From Gilliamella bombicola (GTDB lineage Bacteria > Pseudomonadota > Gammaproteobacteria > Enterobacterales > Orbaceae), in contig NZ_FMAQ01000004.1 of the NCBI RefSeq assembly GCF_900094945.1, positions 39,213 to 103,212 on the forward strand: a stretch of 64,000 nucleotides of DNA, read 5' to 3'. Each line of letters begins with the position of its first letter. Within the stretch, counting starts at the first letter, position 1. The notes beneath the pieces were generated by a model. The model searched no databases and had not been told where the DNA came from. It was given only the letters and a program-made list of their open reading frames with translations. The position numbers and the translations under genes are program-made. Shown in pieces: positions 17,732-27,729 of the stretch.

Positions 17732-18544
17732 ATGGCACAAGTAATTAATACTAATACAATGTCTTTAATGGCAAAAAACAACCTTAACAATTCTCAAAGC
17801 GTTCTTAGCACATCTATCGAGCGCCTTTCATCAGGTATGCGTATTAACAGCGCAAAAGACGATGCAGCAGGTCAAGCAATCGCTAACCGTTTTTCATCAA
17901 ACATCAAAGGGTTAACGCAAGCTGCTCGTAATGCAAATGATGGTATTTCACTTGCACAAACAACAGAAGGTGCATTAAACGAAATCAACAACAACGTACA
18001 ACGTATTCGTGAATTAACCGTTCAAGCAGCAAATGGTACTAACTCTGAAAGCGATCTAGTATCAATTCAAAACGAAATCGATCAACGTTTAGATGAAATC
18101 GATCGTGTTTCTAAACAAACTGATTTCAATGGTTCTAAAGTATTATCTGAAGACAAAACCCTTAAAATTCAAGTAGGCGCAAACGACGGCGAAACCATTG
18201 AAATCAATTTGAAAAAAATTGATAGCACTGAACTTGGTTTAAATGCATTTAATGTATCAAGTTCACCAACAGAAGATCCATTAAAAACAATTGATGCTGC
18301 ATTATCAAAAATTGATGCATTACGAGGACAACTTGGTGCGGTGCAAAACCGTTTCGAATCAACAGTAACCAACATTAACAATACTGTAAATAACCTAAGT
18401 TCTGCTCGTAGCCGTATTGAAGATGCGGATTATGCAACAGAAGTATCAAACATGACTCGTGGTCAAATTTTACAACAAGCAGGTACATCTGTATTAGCAC
18501 AAGCTAACCAAGTACCACAATCAGTACTTTCTTTATTACAATAA
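17732..18544 (+). CDS. fliC: Flagellin FliC (short, D0/D1 only)
   Basis: Start at the ATG at 17732 (MAQVINTNTMSLMAKNNLN), as in enterobacterial flagellins; GGAGATAAAA precedes it. The product is 270 residues. The N-terminal coiled segment (SIERLSSGMRINSAKDDAAGQAIANRF) and C-terminal segment (ARSRIEDADYATEVSNMTRGQILQQAGTSVLAQANQVPQSVLSLLQ) are highly conserved, but the central variable D2/D3 surface domains of enteric flagellins are almost absent. It is monocistronic, with a sigma-28 promoter and a hairpin terminator. Confidence 0.96.
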   Translation: MAQVINTNTMSLMAKNNLNNSQSVLSTSIERLSSGMRINSAKDDAAGQAIANRFSSNIKGLTQAARNANDGISLAQTTEGALNEINNNVQRIRELTVQAANGTNSESDLVSIQNEIDQRLDEIDRVSKQTDFNGSKVLSEDKTLKIQVGANDGETIEINLKKIDSTELGLNAFNVSSSPTEDPLKTIDAALSKIDALRGQLGAVQNRFESTVTNINNTVNNLSSARSRIEDADYATEVSNMTRGQILQQAGTSVLAQANQVPQSVLSLLQ

Positions 18545-18582
18545 TTCTGATTATCTATTTTTGATCATTCTACCTTTGTCAT

Positions 18583-18621
18583 ATAGCTATAACGGTATTT
18601 TTATAATGCCGTTATGGCTAA
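18583..18621 (+). terminator. Hairpin terminator after fliC
   Basis: TAGCTATAACGGTA pairs with TGCCGTTATGGCTA around a short T/A loop, about 40 bp after the fliC stop. A T-rich stretch follows about 20 bp later rather than immediately. Confidence 0.65.
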
Positions 18622-18721
18622 TAATGATAATTAACTATTTTTTATCCCGTTATTCTGCCCATTAAATTTACCAACTATCGTCATAATACTGTGAAGCATT
18701 TTTATAGCATTGGTTCAAAAA

Positions 18722-19438
18722 ATGGATAATAGCTTGTATAACTCACAGGGTGTAATAAACCAAATCGATTGGAAACAATATATTCATTTGGTTCGCAATG
18801 AAGCATTAAAATTAGCGGTTCGTTTACCTGCAACGGTTGAACTTGATGATTTATTACAAGTTGGCTATATCGGTTTATTAGACTCAATAAAACGTTATGA
18901 CATCTCTCAAGGTAATACGTTTTCCACCTTTGCCGTACCAAGAATTAAAGGCGCCATGCTCGATGAACTACGTAGCCGTGATTGGTTGCCAAGGCAAACG
19001 CGTAAAAAAATAAAAGATGTCACAACTGCAATGAATGAATTAGAACAAAAGTTAGGTACACCACCTAACGATGAGCAAATTGCCCAATATTTACAATTGC
19101 CTATTAGTGAATACCACAAAATTTTATTAGATTCAAATACTAGCCAAATATGTTCATACGATGAAATTCATAAGAAATTGGGTGATAACATTGATTCCAT
19201 TATTGAATATGAAGAAGATAATAATCCTTTTTTGACCATAATAGATGAGGAAATTCGTAATACCGTTATCCACCAAATTGAAAACTTACCAGAAAAAGAA
19301 AAACTTGTTTTATCACTTTATTACCAAGAAGATCTAAATTTAAAAGAGATTGGTAATGTAATGAATATTAGCGAATCAAGAGTGAGCCAATTGCATAGCC
19401 AAGCAATAAAAAGAATACAAAGTAAGGTTACTTTTTAG
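18722..19438 (+). CDS. fliA: Flagellar sigma factor FliA (sigma-28)
   Basis: About 238 residues from the ATG at 18722 (MDNSLYNSQG, aligned with MNSLYTAEG in E. coli). Sigma region 2 is clear (LPATVELDDLLQVGYIGLLDSIKRYDISQGNTFSTFAVPRIKGAMLDELR), region 3 follows (NELEQKLGTPPNDEQIAQYL), and region 4 has the helix-turn-helix LKEIGNVMNISESRVSQLHSQAIKRI. It directs RNA polymerase to class 3 promoters such as those before fliC, fliD, flgK and flgM, and is held inactive by FlgM. It has no fliZ partner next to it. Confidence 0.96.
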   Translation: MDNSLYNSQGVINQIDWKQYIHLVRNEALKLAVRLPATVELDDLLQVGYIGLLDSIKRYDISQGNTFSTFAVPRIKGAMLDELRSRDWLPRQTRKKIKDVTTAMNELEQKLGTPPNDEQIAQYLQLPISEYHKILLDSNTSQICSYDEIHKKLGDNIDSIIEYEEDNNPFLTIIDEEIRNTVIHQIENLPEKEKLVLSLYYQEDLNLKEIGNVMNISESRVSQLHSQAIKRIQSKVTF

Positions 19439-19607
19439 AAACAATAAAAAAAGAAATTAAATAAAGTGTAATCAATCGAAAATAAATTGAAATGATTTTT
19501 TTATTGACCTTTTCAATTTAAAAATGTAATTTTAAGCGAAAAAAAATAATTTCTTTTTTAATTTTACCTGTTTTTCGTTTTTTTATGCGAAAACCAGCAA
19601 ATATAAA

Positions 19608-19949
19608 TTGGTGACTAAATTGGGCAATATATTAGACGACGATGTTCTTAAGTGTATACATCATTTAAACCTGTCAGCATTACTGTTGAGCCAGAAAATG
19701 ATTGAAAAAGATAAAGTTATGGCCATGTATCGATTGGGTATTGATGAAGAAACGGCAGATATACTTAGCGGTTTAAGTACCTCTCAAATGTTAGTTTTAT
19801 CAGAAACAAATCAATTAATTTTTCAACTACGATTTGAAAATGCAGAAATGATGAAAAAACTAACAGAAGAATCCCGCGTTAGAGATATAAAACAGATGCA
19901 TACAGGTATTCTTTTATCTAGTTTGCTATTAGATTCAATCAATAAATAG
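19608..19949 (+). CDS. flhD: Flagellar master regulator subunit FlhD
   Basis: About 113 residues (E. coli 116). Strong family match through VLKCIHHLNLSALLLSQKM, MYRLGIDEETADILSGLSTSQMLVLSETNQLIFQLRF and QMHTGILLSSLLLD. The start is either TTG 19608 or GTG 19611, both with weak ribosome-binding signals. FlhD4C2 activates class 2 flagellar operons. It begins the flhD-flhC-motA-motB operon. Confidence 0.93.
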   Translation: MVTKLGNILDDDVLKCIHHLNLSALLLSQKMIEKDKVMAMYRLGIDEETADILSGLSTSQMLVLSETNQLIFQLRFENAEMMKKLTEESRVRDIKQMHTGILLSSLLLDSINK

Positions 19950-19962
19950 CTAAGGAACTAAC

Positions 19963-20568
19963 ATGACAGGTACAAGTATTATTCAGAAATATCAAGAAAC
20001 CCAACTTGCTATCAAATTAATTTCTCTTGGTGGAAGAATCCAAATGTTGGAAAGTGAAACTAATTTGAGTCGAAATAAATTAATAAAACTTTATAAAGAA
20101 ATTCAAGGTTGCCCACCACCTAAAGGTTTATTACCTTTTTCAACCTCGTGGTTTATGACATGGGAACCGAATATTCATGCTAGTATTTTCTATAATGCTT
20201 ACTCTTTTTTAGTTAGAAATGGTTTAAAGTCAGGCATTCAAACGATCTTAAAAGCCTATCAACTTTATTTAGAACAATGCCCAGTTTCACATAAAGATGA
20301 ACCTATTTTAGGCTTAACCAGAGCTTGGATTTTAGTTAAATTTGTCGAAAAAAATATCATGCAACAATCATGTTGTACGGTATGTAGTGGGCTTTTTATT
20401 ACGCACGCTTATCACCCACAAAATACGTTTACATGCAGTTTATGTCAACCACCGTCAAGAGCAGATAAGAATAATAAAACCAAAAAAGAAAATGACGAAA
20501 AATGCCTGAAAGTATTATCAAAACAAAGTCATTTAAACTCATCAGTTTCACACCAGATAACTGCTTGA
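19963..20568 (+). CDS. flhC: Flagellar master regulator subunit FlhC
   Basis: A 201-residue DNA-binding partner of FlhD (E. coli 192). The N-terminus ([41 protein letters not shown]) and the four-cysteine zinc site (CTVCSG and CSLCQ at about 138-167) are conserved. The Lys/Asn-rich tail beyond the zinc site is slightly longer than in E. coli. It lies 13 bp after flhD. Confidence 0.95.
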   Translation: MTGTSIIQKYQETQLAIKLISLGGRIQMLESETNLSRNKLIKLYKEIQGCPPPKGLLPFSTSWFMTWEPNIHASIFYNAYSFLVRNGLKSGIQTILKAYQLYLEQCPVSHKDEPILGLTRAWILVKFVEKNIMQQSCCTVCSGLFITHAYHPQNTFTCSLCQPPSRADKNNKTKKENDEKCLKVLSKQSHLNSSVSHQITA

Positions 20569-20628
20569 ATAAATATTAAAAATAGTAAATCAATTTAACT
20601 GTTATTTTATAGATAAAGAAGAAAGTCA

Positions 20629-21516
20629 ATGCTAATAATTATAGGGTATATTGTCGTTATCGCCTCTGCACTACTGGGTTATGTACTAAGTGGCGGTTAT
20701 TTAGCCGTGCTGTTTCAACCACTTGAATTGTTAATTATTGGTGGTGCTGCTATTGGTGCTTTTATTGTCAGTAATGAACAAAAAACAATAAAAGCCACAC
20801 TCAAAGCGTTGGGGCAATTATTTAAAACATCTAAATATAATAAAAAACTGTATCTAACACTGATCAATTTAATGTATAGCATTTTGACAAAGATCCGCCA
20901 AAGTGGAGGGTTATCTATTGAAGCAGATATTGATAATCCGCAGGAAAGTGAATTGTTTAAACAGTATCCATTAATTTTAGCTAATCCAAGAATCTGCGAT
21001 TTTATTACTGATTACTTACGACTGATGATTAGTGGCAATATGGATGTATTTGAAATTGAAACACTAATGAGTGAAGAAATTGAAACATTCGTCCATGAAC
21101 TTGAAAAGCCTGTTGATGCTATTTCGGGAATTGGTGATGGCTTACCGGCGTTTGGGATTGTTGCAGCTGTAATGGGCGTTATAAATACACTTGCGCAAGC
21201 GGATAGGCCTGCAAGTGAACTTGGAGAGCTTATTGCCCATGCGATGGTCGGAACTTTTTTAGGGATCTTACTTGCTTATGGATTTGTTTCGCCACTAGCC
21301 GCCTTATTAAAGCAAAGAAATGCTGATATGGTCAAAATCCTAGAGTGTACAAAAGTGATACTTATTGCCAGTATGCATGATTATTCACCGCAAATTTGTA
21401 TTGAATTTGGACGAAAAACACTATTTTCTCATGAAAGACCATCATTCTTTGAATTGGAAAAATATATCCAAGAAATTAAAGATAAAAATCTCAATAAAAA
21501 TGAAAATAATCAGTAA
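20629..21516 (+). CDS. motA: Flagellar stator protein MotA
   Basis: A 295-residue inner-membrane protein, the E. coli length, with four membrane segments and the conserved fourth-helix GIGDGLPAFGIVAAVMGVINTL motif including the prolines that couple ion flow to rotation. The cytoplasmic loop carries the charged residues that meet FliG. MotA5MotB2 forms the ion-driven stator. It ends in TAATG, overlapping motB by one base. Confidence 0.96.
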   Translation: MLIIIGYIVVIASALLGYVLSGGYLAVLFQPLELLIIGGAAIGAFIVSNEQKTIKATLKALGQLFKTSKYNKKLYLTLINLMYSILTKIRQSGGLSIEADIDNPQESELFKQYPLILANPRICDFITDYLRLMISGNMDVFEIETLMSEEIETFVHELEKPVDAISGIGDGLPAFGIVAAVMGVINTLAQADRPASELGELIAHAMVGTFLGILLAYGFVSPLAALLKQRNADMVKILECTKVILIASMHDYSPQICIEFGRKTLFSHERPSFFELEKYIQEIKDKNLNKNENNQ

Positions 21517-22409
21517 TGAAAGATAAATCTGTAAGAATAATTATTAAGAAAAAATCAGGGCATGGCGGTGGTCATCATGGTGGTTCTTGGAAAATTGCTT
21601 ATGCCGACTTTATGACGGCGATGATGGCTTTATTTTTAGTTATGTGGTTGATTTCGACATCTACACCACAAGAATTAAAAGGTATTGCCGAATATTTTAG
21701 AACACCATTAATCCTTGGTCAAAATGGTGGCAAGAATATTAGTGATAGTGAAAGTCCTATTCCCGGTGGTGGCGATGATGTAAGCCAACAAATAGGTGAA
21801 GAAAAAAACAGTGTTTCAAACTCATTACACAATGAATTAGAAAAACAACAACTTGAAAAAATACAGCTAATCGAAACAGCAAAAAAAATCTTTGAAATGT
21901 TTGAAATCGACCCTCGTTTAAAAAAGTTAGCACCGAATTTGATTGTTGAATTAACTCAAATGGGATTACGAATTCAAATTTTAGCCTCTGACGATAAACC
22001 TATGTTTGACGTTGGCAGCACAACGATTGATCCCGATATGCAAGAAATTTTACATGCTTTAGCGCCGATTTTAAATTCATTACCTAATAAGATCACTTTG
22101 TCTGGTCATACCGATGAACGCCAATACACAACGGGTGATCGTGGCTACAGTAACTGGGAATTATCGGCAGATAGAGCTAACGCCTCAAGGAGGGAACTCA
22201 TTGTCGGAGGGTTAGATTCCAACAAAATTATTCGTATTATAGCCTTAGCCGATACCGTTAGTTTAAACAATCCTAACTACAGCAAAGATGCCAACCGGCG
22301 TATCAGTATCTTAATTTTAAATAAAACTGCACAACAGTATATTGAAGAAGAAAATAACATGACTGGTATCGATTTTTTAAGGCAATCACAACAGCTAAAA
22401 CCAGAATAA
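21516..22409 (+). CDS. motB: Flagellar stator protein MotB
   Basis: A 297-residue protein. The N-terminal Lys/His/Gly tail (KKKSGHGGGHHGGSWKIAYADFM) is followed by one membrane helix bearing the essential ion-binding aspartate (Asp31 in YADFMTAMMALFLVMW). A periplasmic plug and an OmpA-like peptidoglycan-binding domain follow (ITLSGHTDER, GYSNWELSADRANASRREL). The helix resembles proton-type MotB. In E. coli this operon continues into cheA-cheW; here it ends and flgK follows after 149 bp. Confidence 0.96.
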   Translation: MKDKSVRIIIKKKSGHGGGHHGGSWKIAYADFMTAMMALFLVMWLISTSTPQELKGIAEYFRTPLILGQNGGKNISDSESPIPGGGDDVSQQIGEEKNSVSNSLHNELEKQQLEKIQLIETAKKIFEMFEIDPRLKKLAPNLIVELTQMGLRIQILASDDKPMFDVGSTTIDPDMQEILHALAPILNSLPNKITLSGHTDERQYTTGDRGYSNWELSADRANASRRELIVGGLDSNKIIRIIALADTVSLNNPNYSKDANRRISILILNKTAQQYIEEENNMTGIDFLRQSQQLKPE

Positions 22410-22473
22410 CGACCATTTTTAAAAATAGAAATGGCATCATTTAAAAATTTTTCGAAATACTCGTAAAAATAAT

Positions 22474-22500
22474 TAAATTTTTGAGAATTTAAGCCGATAT
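22474..22500 (+). promoter_or_regulatory. Sigma-28 (FliA) promoter of flgKL
   Basis: TAAA (22474-22477), exactly 15 bp, then GCCGATAT (22493-22500), 59 bp before the flgK ATG. Confidence 0.85.
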
Positions 22501-22558
22501 AAAAAATAACTTATTTTTAATTGATGTTATTAACTAAAACGATATTGAGGGGATTTTT

Positions 22559-24202
22559 ATGGCGAATTCATTAATGAATACAGGTATTAGTGGATTGAAT
22601 GCAGCACAAAATATGCTTAATGTAATTAGCAATAATATCAGTAATGCTCATACAAAAGGCTACAATCGCCAGCAACAAGTTTTAAGCCAAGCCAATGGCA
22701 CTCAACATAGTTTTGGTTTTGTGGGTAATGGTGTTACTGTCTCATCAGTGAATCGTGCCTTTAACCATTTTGTGGTCGGGCAACTGCGTCAATCACAATC
22801 GCAAAATGGCGCTATTAAAACGTATTATAACGAATTATCAAAAGTCGATAACCTACTGGCAGAAAACGATAACAGCGTTTCATCACAACTTAACAACCTT
22901 TTTGCCAGCTTAAATAAGTTAGCTTCAAATGCTGGCGATGCTTCAACAAAGCAAACGGTGATTAGTGATCTTACCTCGTTAACAAGTCAATTTAATAAAA
23001 CAGAAACAAATTTAAAAAATCAAATCGCCAATATTAATACCGAATTAAACACGAATGTCGACAAAGTTAATGCTTACATTCAGCAAATTGCCGAACTCAA
23101 CCAAAAGATATCCAAACTACAGACAGTAGATGGTGGCAATGAACCCAACGCATTACTTGATCAACGAGATCAACTGGTTAATGACTTAAGTGAGATCATT
23201 GGTATTACCGTCACAGAGCAAAATGGGCAATATAATTTGTCGTTAGAAAATGGTTTAAATTTAGTGCAAGGCTCATGTGCTAACGTATTAACCGTACAAC
23301 CTTCGGCAGATGATCCAGCACTCAATACCATTATTTATACACACCCTTCTGGCGCTACTCAAGAACTGACTAGTCAGAACATCACATCAGGCTCATTAAA
23401 TGGACTATTAACGTTTCGTGATGGCCCACTAACTGAATCACGTAATCAACTGGGATTAATTGCTCTCAATTTAGCAGAACGTTTTAATGAAGTGCATATG
23501 TCAGGAGTGGATATTCATGGTAATCAGGGCGAAAAACTATTTGATTACAACAAACCAAGTTGTATAACTAACACTAAAAACCAAGGGAATGCCACGGCTA
23601 AAATTGAGTTTACATCAGTGACCGAAGTTAAAGCCTCGGATTATAAAATAGAATTCGATGGCAACAATTGGGTTGTAACAAGATTATCTGATCACAAACA
23701 AATCACACCTCAAATTGAAGAAGGTAAATTGGTTTTTGATGGCTTATCTATCGAGATAAATGGTAATGCTATGGCAGGCGATTCTTTTATGATTAAACCC
23801 GTTGCTGATATTGCCTCATCATTACAGTTATTAGTCAAAGATGTGAATAAACTGGCAACAGGTATTAATGATGATGAAAACGGTGCTGGTGATAACCGTA
23901 ATGTAGCAAAATTATTAGCTATTCAAAATGAAAAACTAGTGAATGGTACAACGACCTTAAAAAGTGCTTACACAACGTTAGTTAGTTACATCGGCAGTGA
24001 AACCCAAACAGCAAAAATTTCTGCACAATCAACAAAAAATATAACCCAACAAATTTACGAACAAAATCAATCAATATCTGGGGTTAATATTGAAGAAGAA
24101 TATATCTCAATGCAGGTCTATATGCAGTATTACCAAGCCAATGCAAAAGTGATTGATGCCGCCACAACACTATTTGATACCATTTTAGGTTTAACCAAAT
24201 AA
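22559..24202 (+). CDS. flgK: Hook-filament junction protein FlgK (HAP1)
   Basis: A 547-residue protein (E. coli 547). N-terminal rod/hook family motif (MNTGISGLNAAQNMLNVISNNISNAHTKGYNRQQ) and conserved C-terminus (GVNIEEEYISMQVYMQYYQANAKVIDAATTLFDTILGL). It forms the first of the two junction zones between hook and filament. GAGGGGATTTTT precedes the ATG. Confidence 0.95.
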   Translation: MANSLMNTGISGLNAAQNMLNVISNNISNAHTKGYNRQQQVLSQANGTQHSFGFVGNGVTVSSVNRAFNHFVVGQLRQSQSQNGAIKTYYNELSKVDNLLAENDNSVSSQLNNLFASLNKLASNAGDASTKQTVISDLTSLTSQFNKTETNLKNQIANINTELNTNVDKVNAYIQQIAELNQKISKLQTVDGGNEPNALLDQRDQLVNDLSEIIGITVTEQNGQYNLSLENGLNLVQGSCANVLTVQPSADDPALNTIIYTHPSGATQELTSQNITSGSLNGLLTFRDGPLTESRNQLGLIALNLAERFNEVHMSGVDIHGNQGEKLFDYNKPSCITNTKNQGNATAKIEFTSVTEVKASDYKIEFDGNNWVVTRLSDHKQITPQIEEGKLVFDGLSIEINGNAMAGDSFMIKPVADIASSLQLLVKDVNKLATGINDDENGAGDNRNVAKLLAIQNEKLVNGTTTLKSAYTTLVSYIGSETQTAKISAQSTKNITQQIYEQNQSISGVNIEEEYISMQVYMQYYQANAKVIDAATTLFDTILGLTK

Positions 24203-24224
24203 TAAAAGGATAAAGGAATAAAAA

Positions 24225-25181
24225 ATGCGCCTTAGCACCAATTCGCTATATCAAAAAAATTTACAAAGTATTTTAAACACCAATAGCAAATGGCAAAAAT
24301 CGGGTTTACATTTAGCCACTGGCAAGAAGATTTTAACGCCTTCTGATGATCCAATGGGCGTATCACAATCATTAATATTAAAACAAGCCCAAGCACAAAA
24401 TCAACAGTATCAAGCTACGCGTGAAAGCACCGAAAAGACACTAAGTCGCCAAGATACGCTCTTGTCAGAAGTGAATACCGTTATCCAAACGATCCAAGAA
24501 ACTTTAGTGTATGCAGCCAATGAAACGTTAAATGAAGAAAACAGACTTGATCTTGCCAATAAATTACAAGGCTTAAAAGATCAACTGCTCGCATTAGCTA
24601 ACTCAAAAGATACCAATGGCAACTATATTTTTGCCGGTCAAAAAAATGACACACCACCTTTTGTGGTAAGCGAATCTGGAGAAGTGAATTACATCGGCGG
24701 AACAACATCAGTAAATGTATTTATTGATGACTCAAGAGAAGTCGCAGCAAGCTTTACTGGTATAAAAGTCTTTATGACTGGGGCAAATGTCAAAAATGCT
24801 GATGGTTCACCTGCAGAAAGTAATATTTTTGCAAGCATTGATTATGCGCTTGAAGCGTTAAAAACAGACTTAGATTATGATAATGAAAAAAGCGTTGAAG
24901 AATTTAGAACTGGATTATCAAAAGCTCGCAATGGCATCGATAATTCGTTTAGCAATATCTCGACCGTAAGGGCTGAGGGCGGTTCGGTATTAGCCGAAAT
25001 CGATCGGTTAACCGCACTAGGTGAAACACTAGATATTGAATTTCAAACTCAAATAAGCCAGCTTGAAGATGTCGATTGGTACGATGCTATTTCAGAATAT
25101 GCGTTACTGCAAGCCAATTTACAAGCGGCACAATATACCTTTATGACAATGCAAAGTATGTCGCTGTTTCAAATGAAATAA
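24225..25181 (+). CDS. flgL: Hook-filament junction protein FlgL (HAP3)
   Basis: A 318-residue protein (E. coli 317) with the flagellin-like N-terminus (MRLSTNSLYQKNLQSILNTNSKWQKSGLHLATGKKILTPSDDPMG) and helical C-terminus (DWYDAISEYALLQANLQAAQYTFMTMQSMSLF). It joins FlgK to the filament. It follows flgK by 22 bp and ends before a strong terminator. Confidence 0.95.
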   Translation: MRLSTNSLYQKNLQSILNTNSKWQKSGLHLATGKKILTPSDDPMGVSQSLILKQAQAQNQQYQATRESTEKTLSRQDTLLSEVNTVIQTIQETLVYAANETLNEENRLDLANKLQGLKDQLLALANSKDTNGNYIFAGQKNDTPPFVVSESGEVNYIGGTTSVNVFIDDSREVAASFTGIKVFMTGANVKNADGSPAESNIFASIDYALEALKTDLDYDNEKSVEEFRTGLSKARNGIDNSFSNISTVRAEGGSVLAEIDRLTALGETLDIEFQTQISQLEDVDWYDAISEYALLQANLQAAQYTFMTMQSMSLFQMK

Positions 25182-25246
25182 AGCGTTGTTATTTTGATTG
25201 TGTAATGTGATTTTACCCAAAATCGTCAAAGCGATTCATTCCATTC

Positions 25247-25272
25247 AAGGAGGCGTAATGCCTCCTTTTTTT
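25247..25272 (+). terminator. Strong intrinsic terminator after flgL
   Basis: AAGGAGGC pairs perfectly with GCCTCCTT around a five-base loop and runs into seven consecutive T. Confidence 0.93.
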
Positions 25273-25335
25273 CTCTTTTTTGTTGTAAGGTTTGATGAGT
25301 GGGGTTATCTTGGATTTTGGGGATGTTTGTTTTTT

Positions 25336-25382
25336 ATAAAAAACTTTAATAAAATCAATACCTTTTCTAACCGATTTTTGAT
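25336..25382 (+). repeat. Dispersed intergenic repeat, copy C
   Basis: Core AAAAAACTTTAATAAAATC followed by AATACCTTTTCTAACCGATT, in the same orientation as copy A at 2051-2108 with a few substitutions. Confidence 0.6.
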
Positions 25383-25497
25383 GAAAAATAATGCCTTTTT
25401 GTTTTGGCGGATGGAATAGGTTGGCTGTAGCTATTTTGAATAGCTAAATCAAAAATGCCCAAAACCACTATCCCCAAACTCAATCCTCAATAAAAAA

Positions 25498-25545
25498 TGT
25501 CAGAAAAACCATTTATTTTATTCAAGTTTTTATTTGGTTATTTTT
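25498..25545 (-). repeat. Dispersed intergenic repeat, copy D (inverted, diverged)
   Basis: Reverse complement of the repeat, more diverged (AAAAACTTGAATAAAATAAA, then TTTTTCTGACA). With copy C it forms the second inverted pair in the window, about 115 bp apart. Confidence 0.5.
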
Positions 25546-25563
25546 AAACCTAGCAAACTACTG

Positions 25564-26595
25564 TTAATTAAACGCAATTTGCTTAAAGCCCATCACCTTT
25601 GTTGGCGGATTAGTTTCGGCGATTTGTTCAATGCGGCTGATGATTTGAATTAGTTTGTCGCCATAATTTGGATCAGTGGCATAATGTGCCGCTTGTAGAG
25701 CTTTAGCTGCCGTTCTGGCATCTGCCGCATTGACGACAGCACGATAACGAGGGCTTTGGGTTAATAAATGGATATAGTCAGTCAGTGCATGTTGTTTGCT
25801 ATTATAGACTCTAAAATCATCTTCGATTTTAATCATTTTATTATTCAAAAATTCTTGCGTGATTAACCGTGTAGAATCCCCACTCCATGATGCGGTTGCT
25901 TTGATACCAAAATAGTTATGGCTTGATTGGTTATTTGCGGTTTTGATCTGTTTTTGCCCCCAGCCAGTTTCTAATGCGGCTTGTGCAATAATGACTTCAT
26001 AAGGAATGCCAGAATTTTTTGCCGCCTGTTTGGCGGGCTCTAGCCAGTCTTTTACAAATTTAACAATGTGTTCTTCCTTATCACCTTTTATTGGTGTTTG
26101 TAATGATAATTCATGCGTAGAGCTAGTTTGCTTGGTAGTTTGAGTTTCTTTATGACTACGATAAAGCATTTGCCCCAACGCTTGGGGGGTGATGTTCGAT
26201 GCATTATCACTAAATAAAGATTGCGCTAAACGAAGATGTTGCTGGGTGTTACTTGCATTCGATTGTAAATTCACCTTTGTCGATGGCGATGTATTATGAG
26301 TTAATTGTTTGGTAATAATGTCGGCTAATCCAAATCCTTTTCCCGCAGCTTGTTGGGCAATTTGTTGATCAAACATGGAAGTAAACAGCTGTGTGGCAGA
26401 TTGGCTAAATAAGCCGCTTTCAGGCACTGCTTTACGCATAGATTGCATCATCATGTTGATAAACAGTGATTCAAATTGTTTAGCCACTTGTTTAACACTT
26501 TCTGATGAGCCATTTATTGCACTGCGTTTTAGTTGGTTTAGCCCAGATAAATCATAAGCAAAACGGTTAATTGATTGACCAATTGTATTATTCAT
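25564..26595 (-). CDS. flgJ: Flagellar rod scaffold and peptidoglycan hydrolase FlgJ
   Basis: A 343-residue two-domain protein. The N-terminal rod-cap scaffold (SVKQVAKQFESLFINMMMQSMRKAVPESGLFSQSATQLFTSMFDQQIAQQ) is followed by a glucosaminidase-type domain (PYEVIIAQAALETGWGQKQI with the catalytic glutamate, then NYFGIKATASWSG). It caps the growing rod and opens the peptidoglycan layer. Last gene of the flgBCDEFGHIJ operon. Confidence 0.95.
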   Translation of the reverse strand: MNNTIGQSINRFAYDLSGLNQLKRSAINGSSESVKQVAKQFESLFINMMMQSMRKAVPESGLFSQSATQLFTSMFDQQIAQQAAGKGFGLADIITKQLTHNTSPSTKVNLQSNASNTQQHLRLAQSLFSDNASNITPQALGQMLYRSHKETQTTKQTSSTHELSLQTPIKGDKEEHIVKFVKDWLEPAKQAAKNSGIPYEVIIAQAALETGWGQKQIKTANNQSSHNYFGIKATASWSGDSTRLITQEFLNNKMIKIEDDFRVYNSKQHALTDYIHLLTQSPRYRAVVNAADARTAAKALQAAHYATDPNYGDKLIQIISRIEQIAETNPPTKVMGFKQIAFN

Positions 26596-26607
26596 AAGCC
26601 ATATTCT

Positions 26608-27729
26608 TTAAATTGTTTCAAGCGTTGCGTGTAAACAACCTGCCGATTTCAGTGCTTCAAGAATCGACATTAATTCGGTCGGGTTTGCACCTAATAAGTT
26701 GAGTGAATTAATGACATGATTTAAGTCTGTTCCTTCCGCCAAATTGTGTAATGCACCACCACTTTGCTCAATGCCGATTTCTGTTTCAGGTGTTACCACA
26801 GTTGCACCACCCGCAAGTGGGGTGTTAGGTTGGCTTACGTTGAGTTTGTTATTCACTACAACAGATAAGTTGCCATGGGCTACCGAACAGTTATCAAGCT
26901 GTACTTTTTGATTCATGACAACAACGCCTGTTCGCGTATTGATAACTACTTTGGCAGAAATAGGTGTGCTACCTATTTCTAAATTTTGTATTTTAGATAA
27001 AAACTGTACGCGCGCTTGGCTTTCTTTGGGCATTTTTATAGACACTGTGGTGCCATCTAGGGCGACTGCGCTATTTTTTTGTAATCGGTTAATTGCATCT
27101 GTTATTTTGAGAGCTCGGGTAAAGTCGAATTGGTTAAGATGCAGGTGGATAGTATCTTGCTCATCTAAACGAGTGGCTAATTCACGTTCAATCGTTGCAC
27201 CATTAGGTATAGTTGCGCCTGCTGTTTGGTTAACACTGACACTGCTTCCTTTGCTACTTGCCCCCATTCCCCCTACAAAAAGGTTGCCTTGGGCAATGGC
27301 GTATACTTGATTGTCGGCGCCTTTTAGTGGTGTCATGATTAATGTGCCACCACGCAGACTTTTGGCATTACCGAGCGAAGACACTACAACATCAATTTGT
27401 TGTCCAACTCGTGAATAAGACGGCAATTTTGCCGTGACCATGACCGCTGCAACATTTTTTAATTGCATATTGCTGCCCGATGGTACGGTAATACCTAATT
27501 GAGATAGCATGTTAGTGATACTTTGAATAGTAAAAGGGGTCTGTGATGTTTGATCGCCAGTACCATCTAGCCCGACAACAATACCGTAACCGACTAGCGC
27601 GTTTTCCCTTACACCTTGAATGGTAACTAAATCGCGAATGCGTTCAGCATAGCTTGCTGGGACGATTAATATCATCATAAAGATAAAACAAACAAAAATA
27701 CGCAACTTTTTTAGCATAATGATACTCAT
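26608..27729 (-). CDS. flgI: Flagellar P-ring protein FlgI
   Basis: A 373-residue exported protein with a signal peptide ([23 protein letters not shown]) and the conserved start of the mature chain ([33 protein letters not shown]). It forms the periplasmic P ring around the rod. Its start overlaps the flgH stop by one base. Confidence 0.95.
   Translation of the reverse strand: MSIIMLKKLRIFVCFIFMMILIVPASYAERIRDLVTIQGVRENALVGYGIVVGLDGTGDQTSQTPFTIQSITNMLSQLGITVPSGSNMQLKNVAAVMVTAKLPSYSRVGQQIDVVVSSLGNAKSLRGGTLIMTPLKGADNQVYAIAQGNLFVGGMGASSKGSSVSVNQTAGATIPNGATIERELATRLDEQDTIHLHLNQFDFTRALKITDAINRLQKNSAVALDGTTVSIKMPKESQARVQFLSKIQNLEIGSTPISAKVVINTRTGVVVMNQKVQLDNCSVAHGNLSVVVNNKLNVSQPNTPLAGGATVVTPETEIGIEQSGGALHNLAEGTDLNHVINSLNLLGANPTELMSILEALKSAGCLHATLETI

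Larger units (their letters stand above)
25182..25563. other. Intergenic region between flgL and flgJ
   Basis: This 382-bp gap between converging flgL and flgJ contains a strong intrinsic terminator and an inverted pair of the same dispersed repeat found around phnA. A 73-codon frame on the plus strand starts near the terminator and runs through a repeat copy; it is not supported as a gene. Confidence 0.6.

Noticed and set aside
20569-20628. Sigma-28 promoter before motA
   Set aside because: ATAGATAA resembles a -10 element but no TAAA lies 15 bp upstream; motAB more likely belongs to the flhDC operon.
25198-25419. 73-codon open frame after flgL
   Set aside because: It starts before the flgL terminator, runs through the hairpin and a dispersed-repeat copy, and its product is Phe/Gly-rich with no family likeness.
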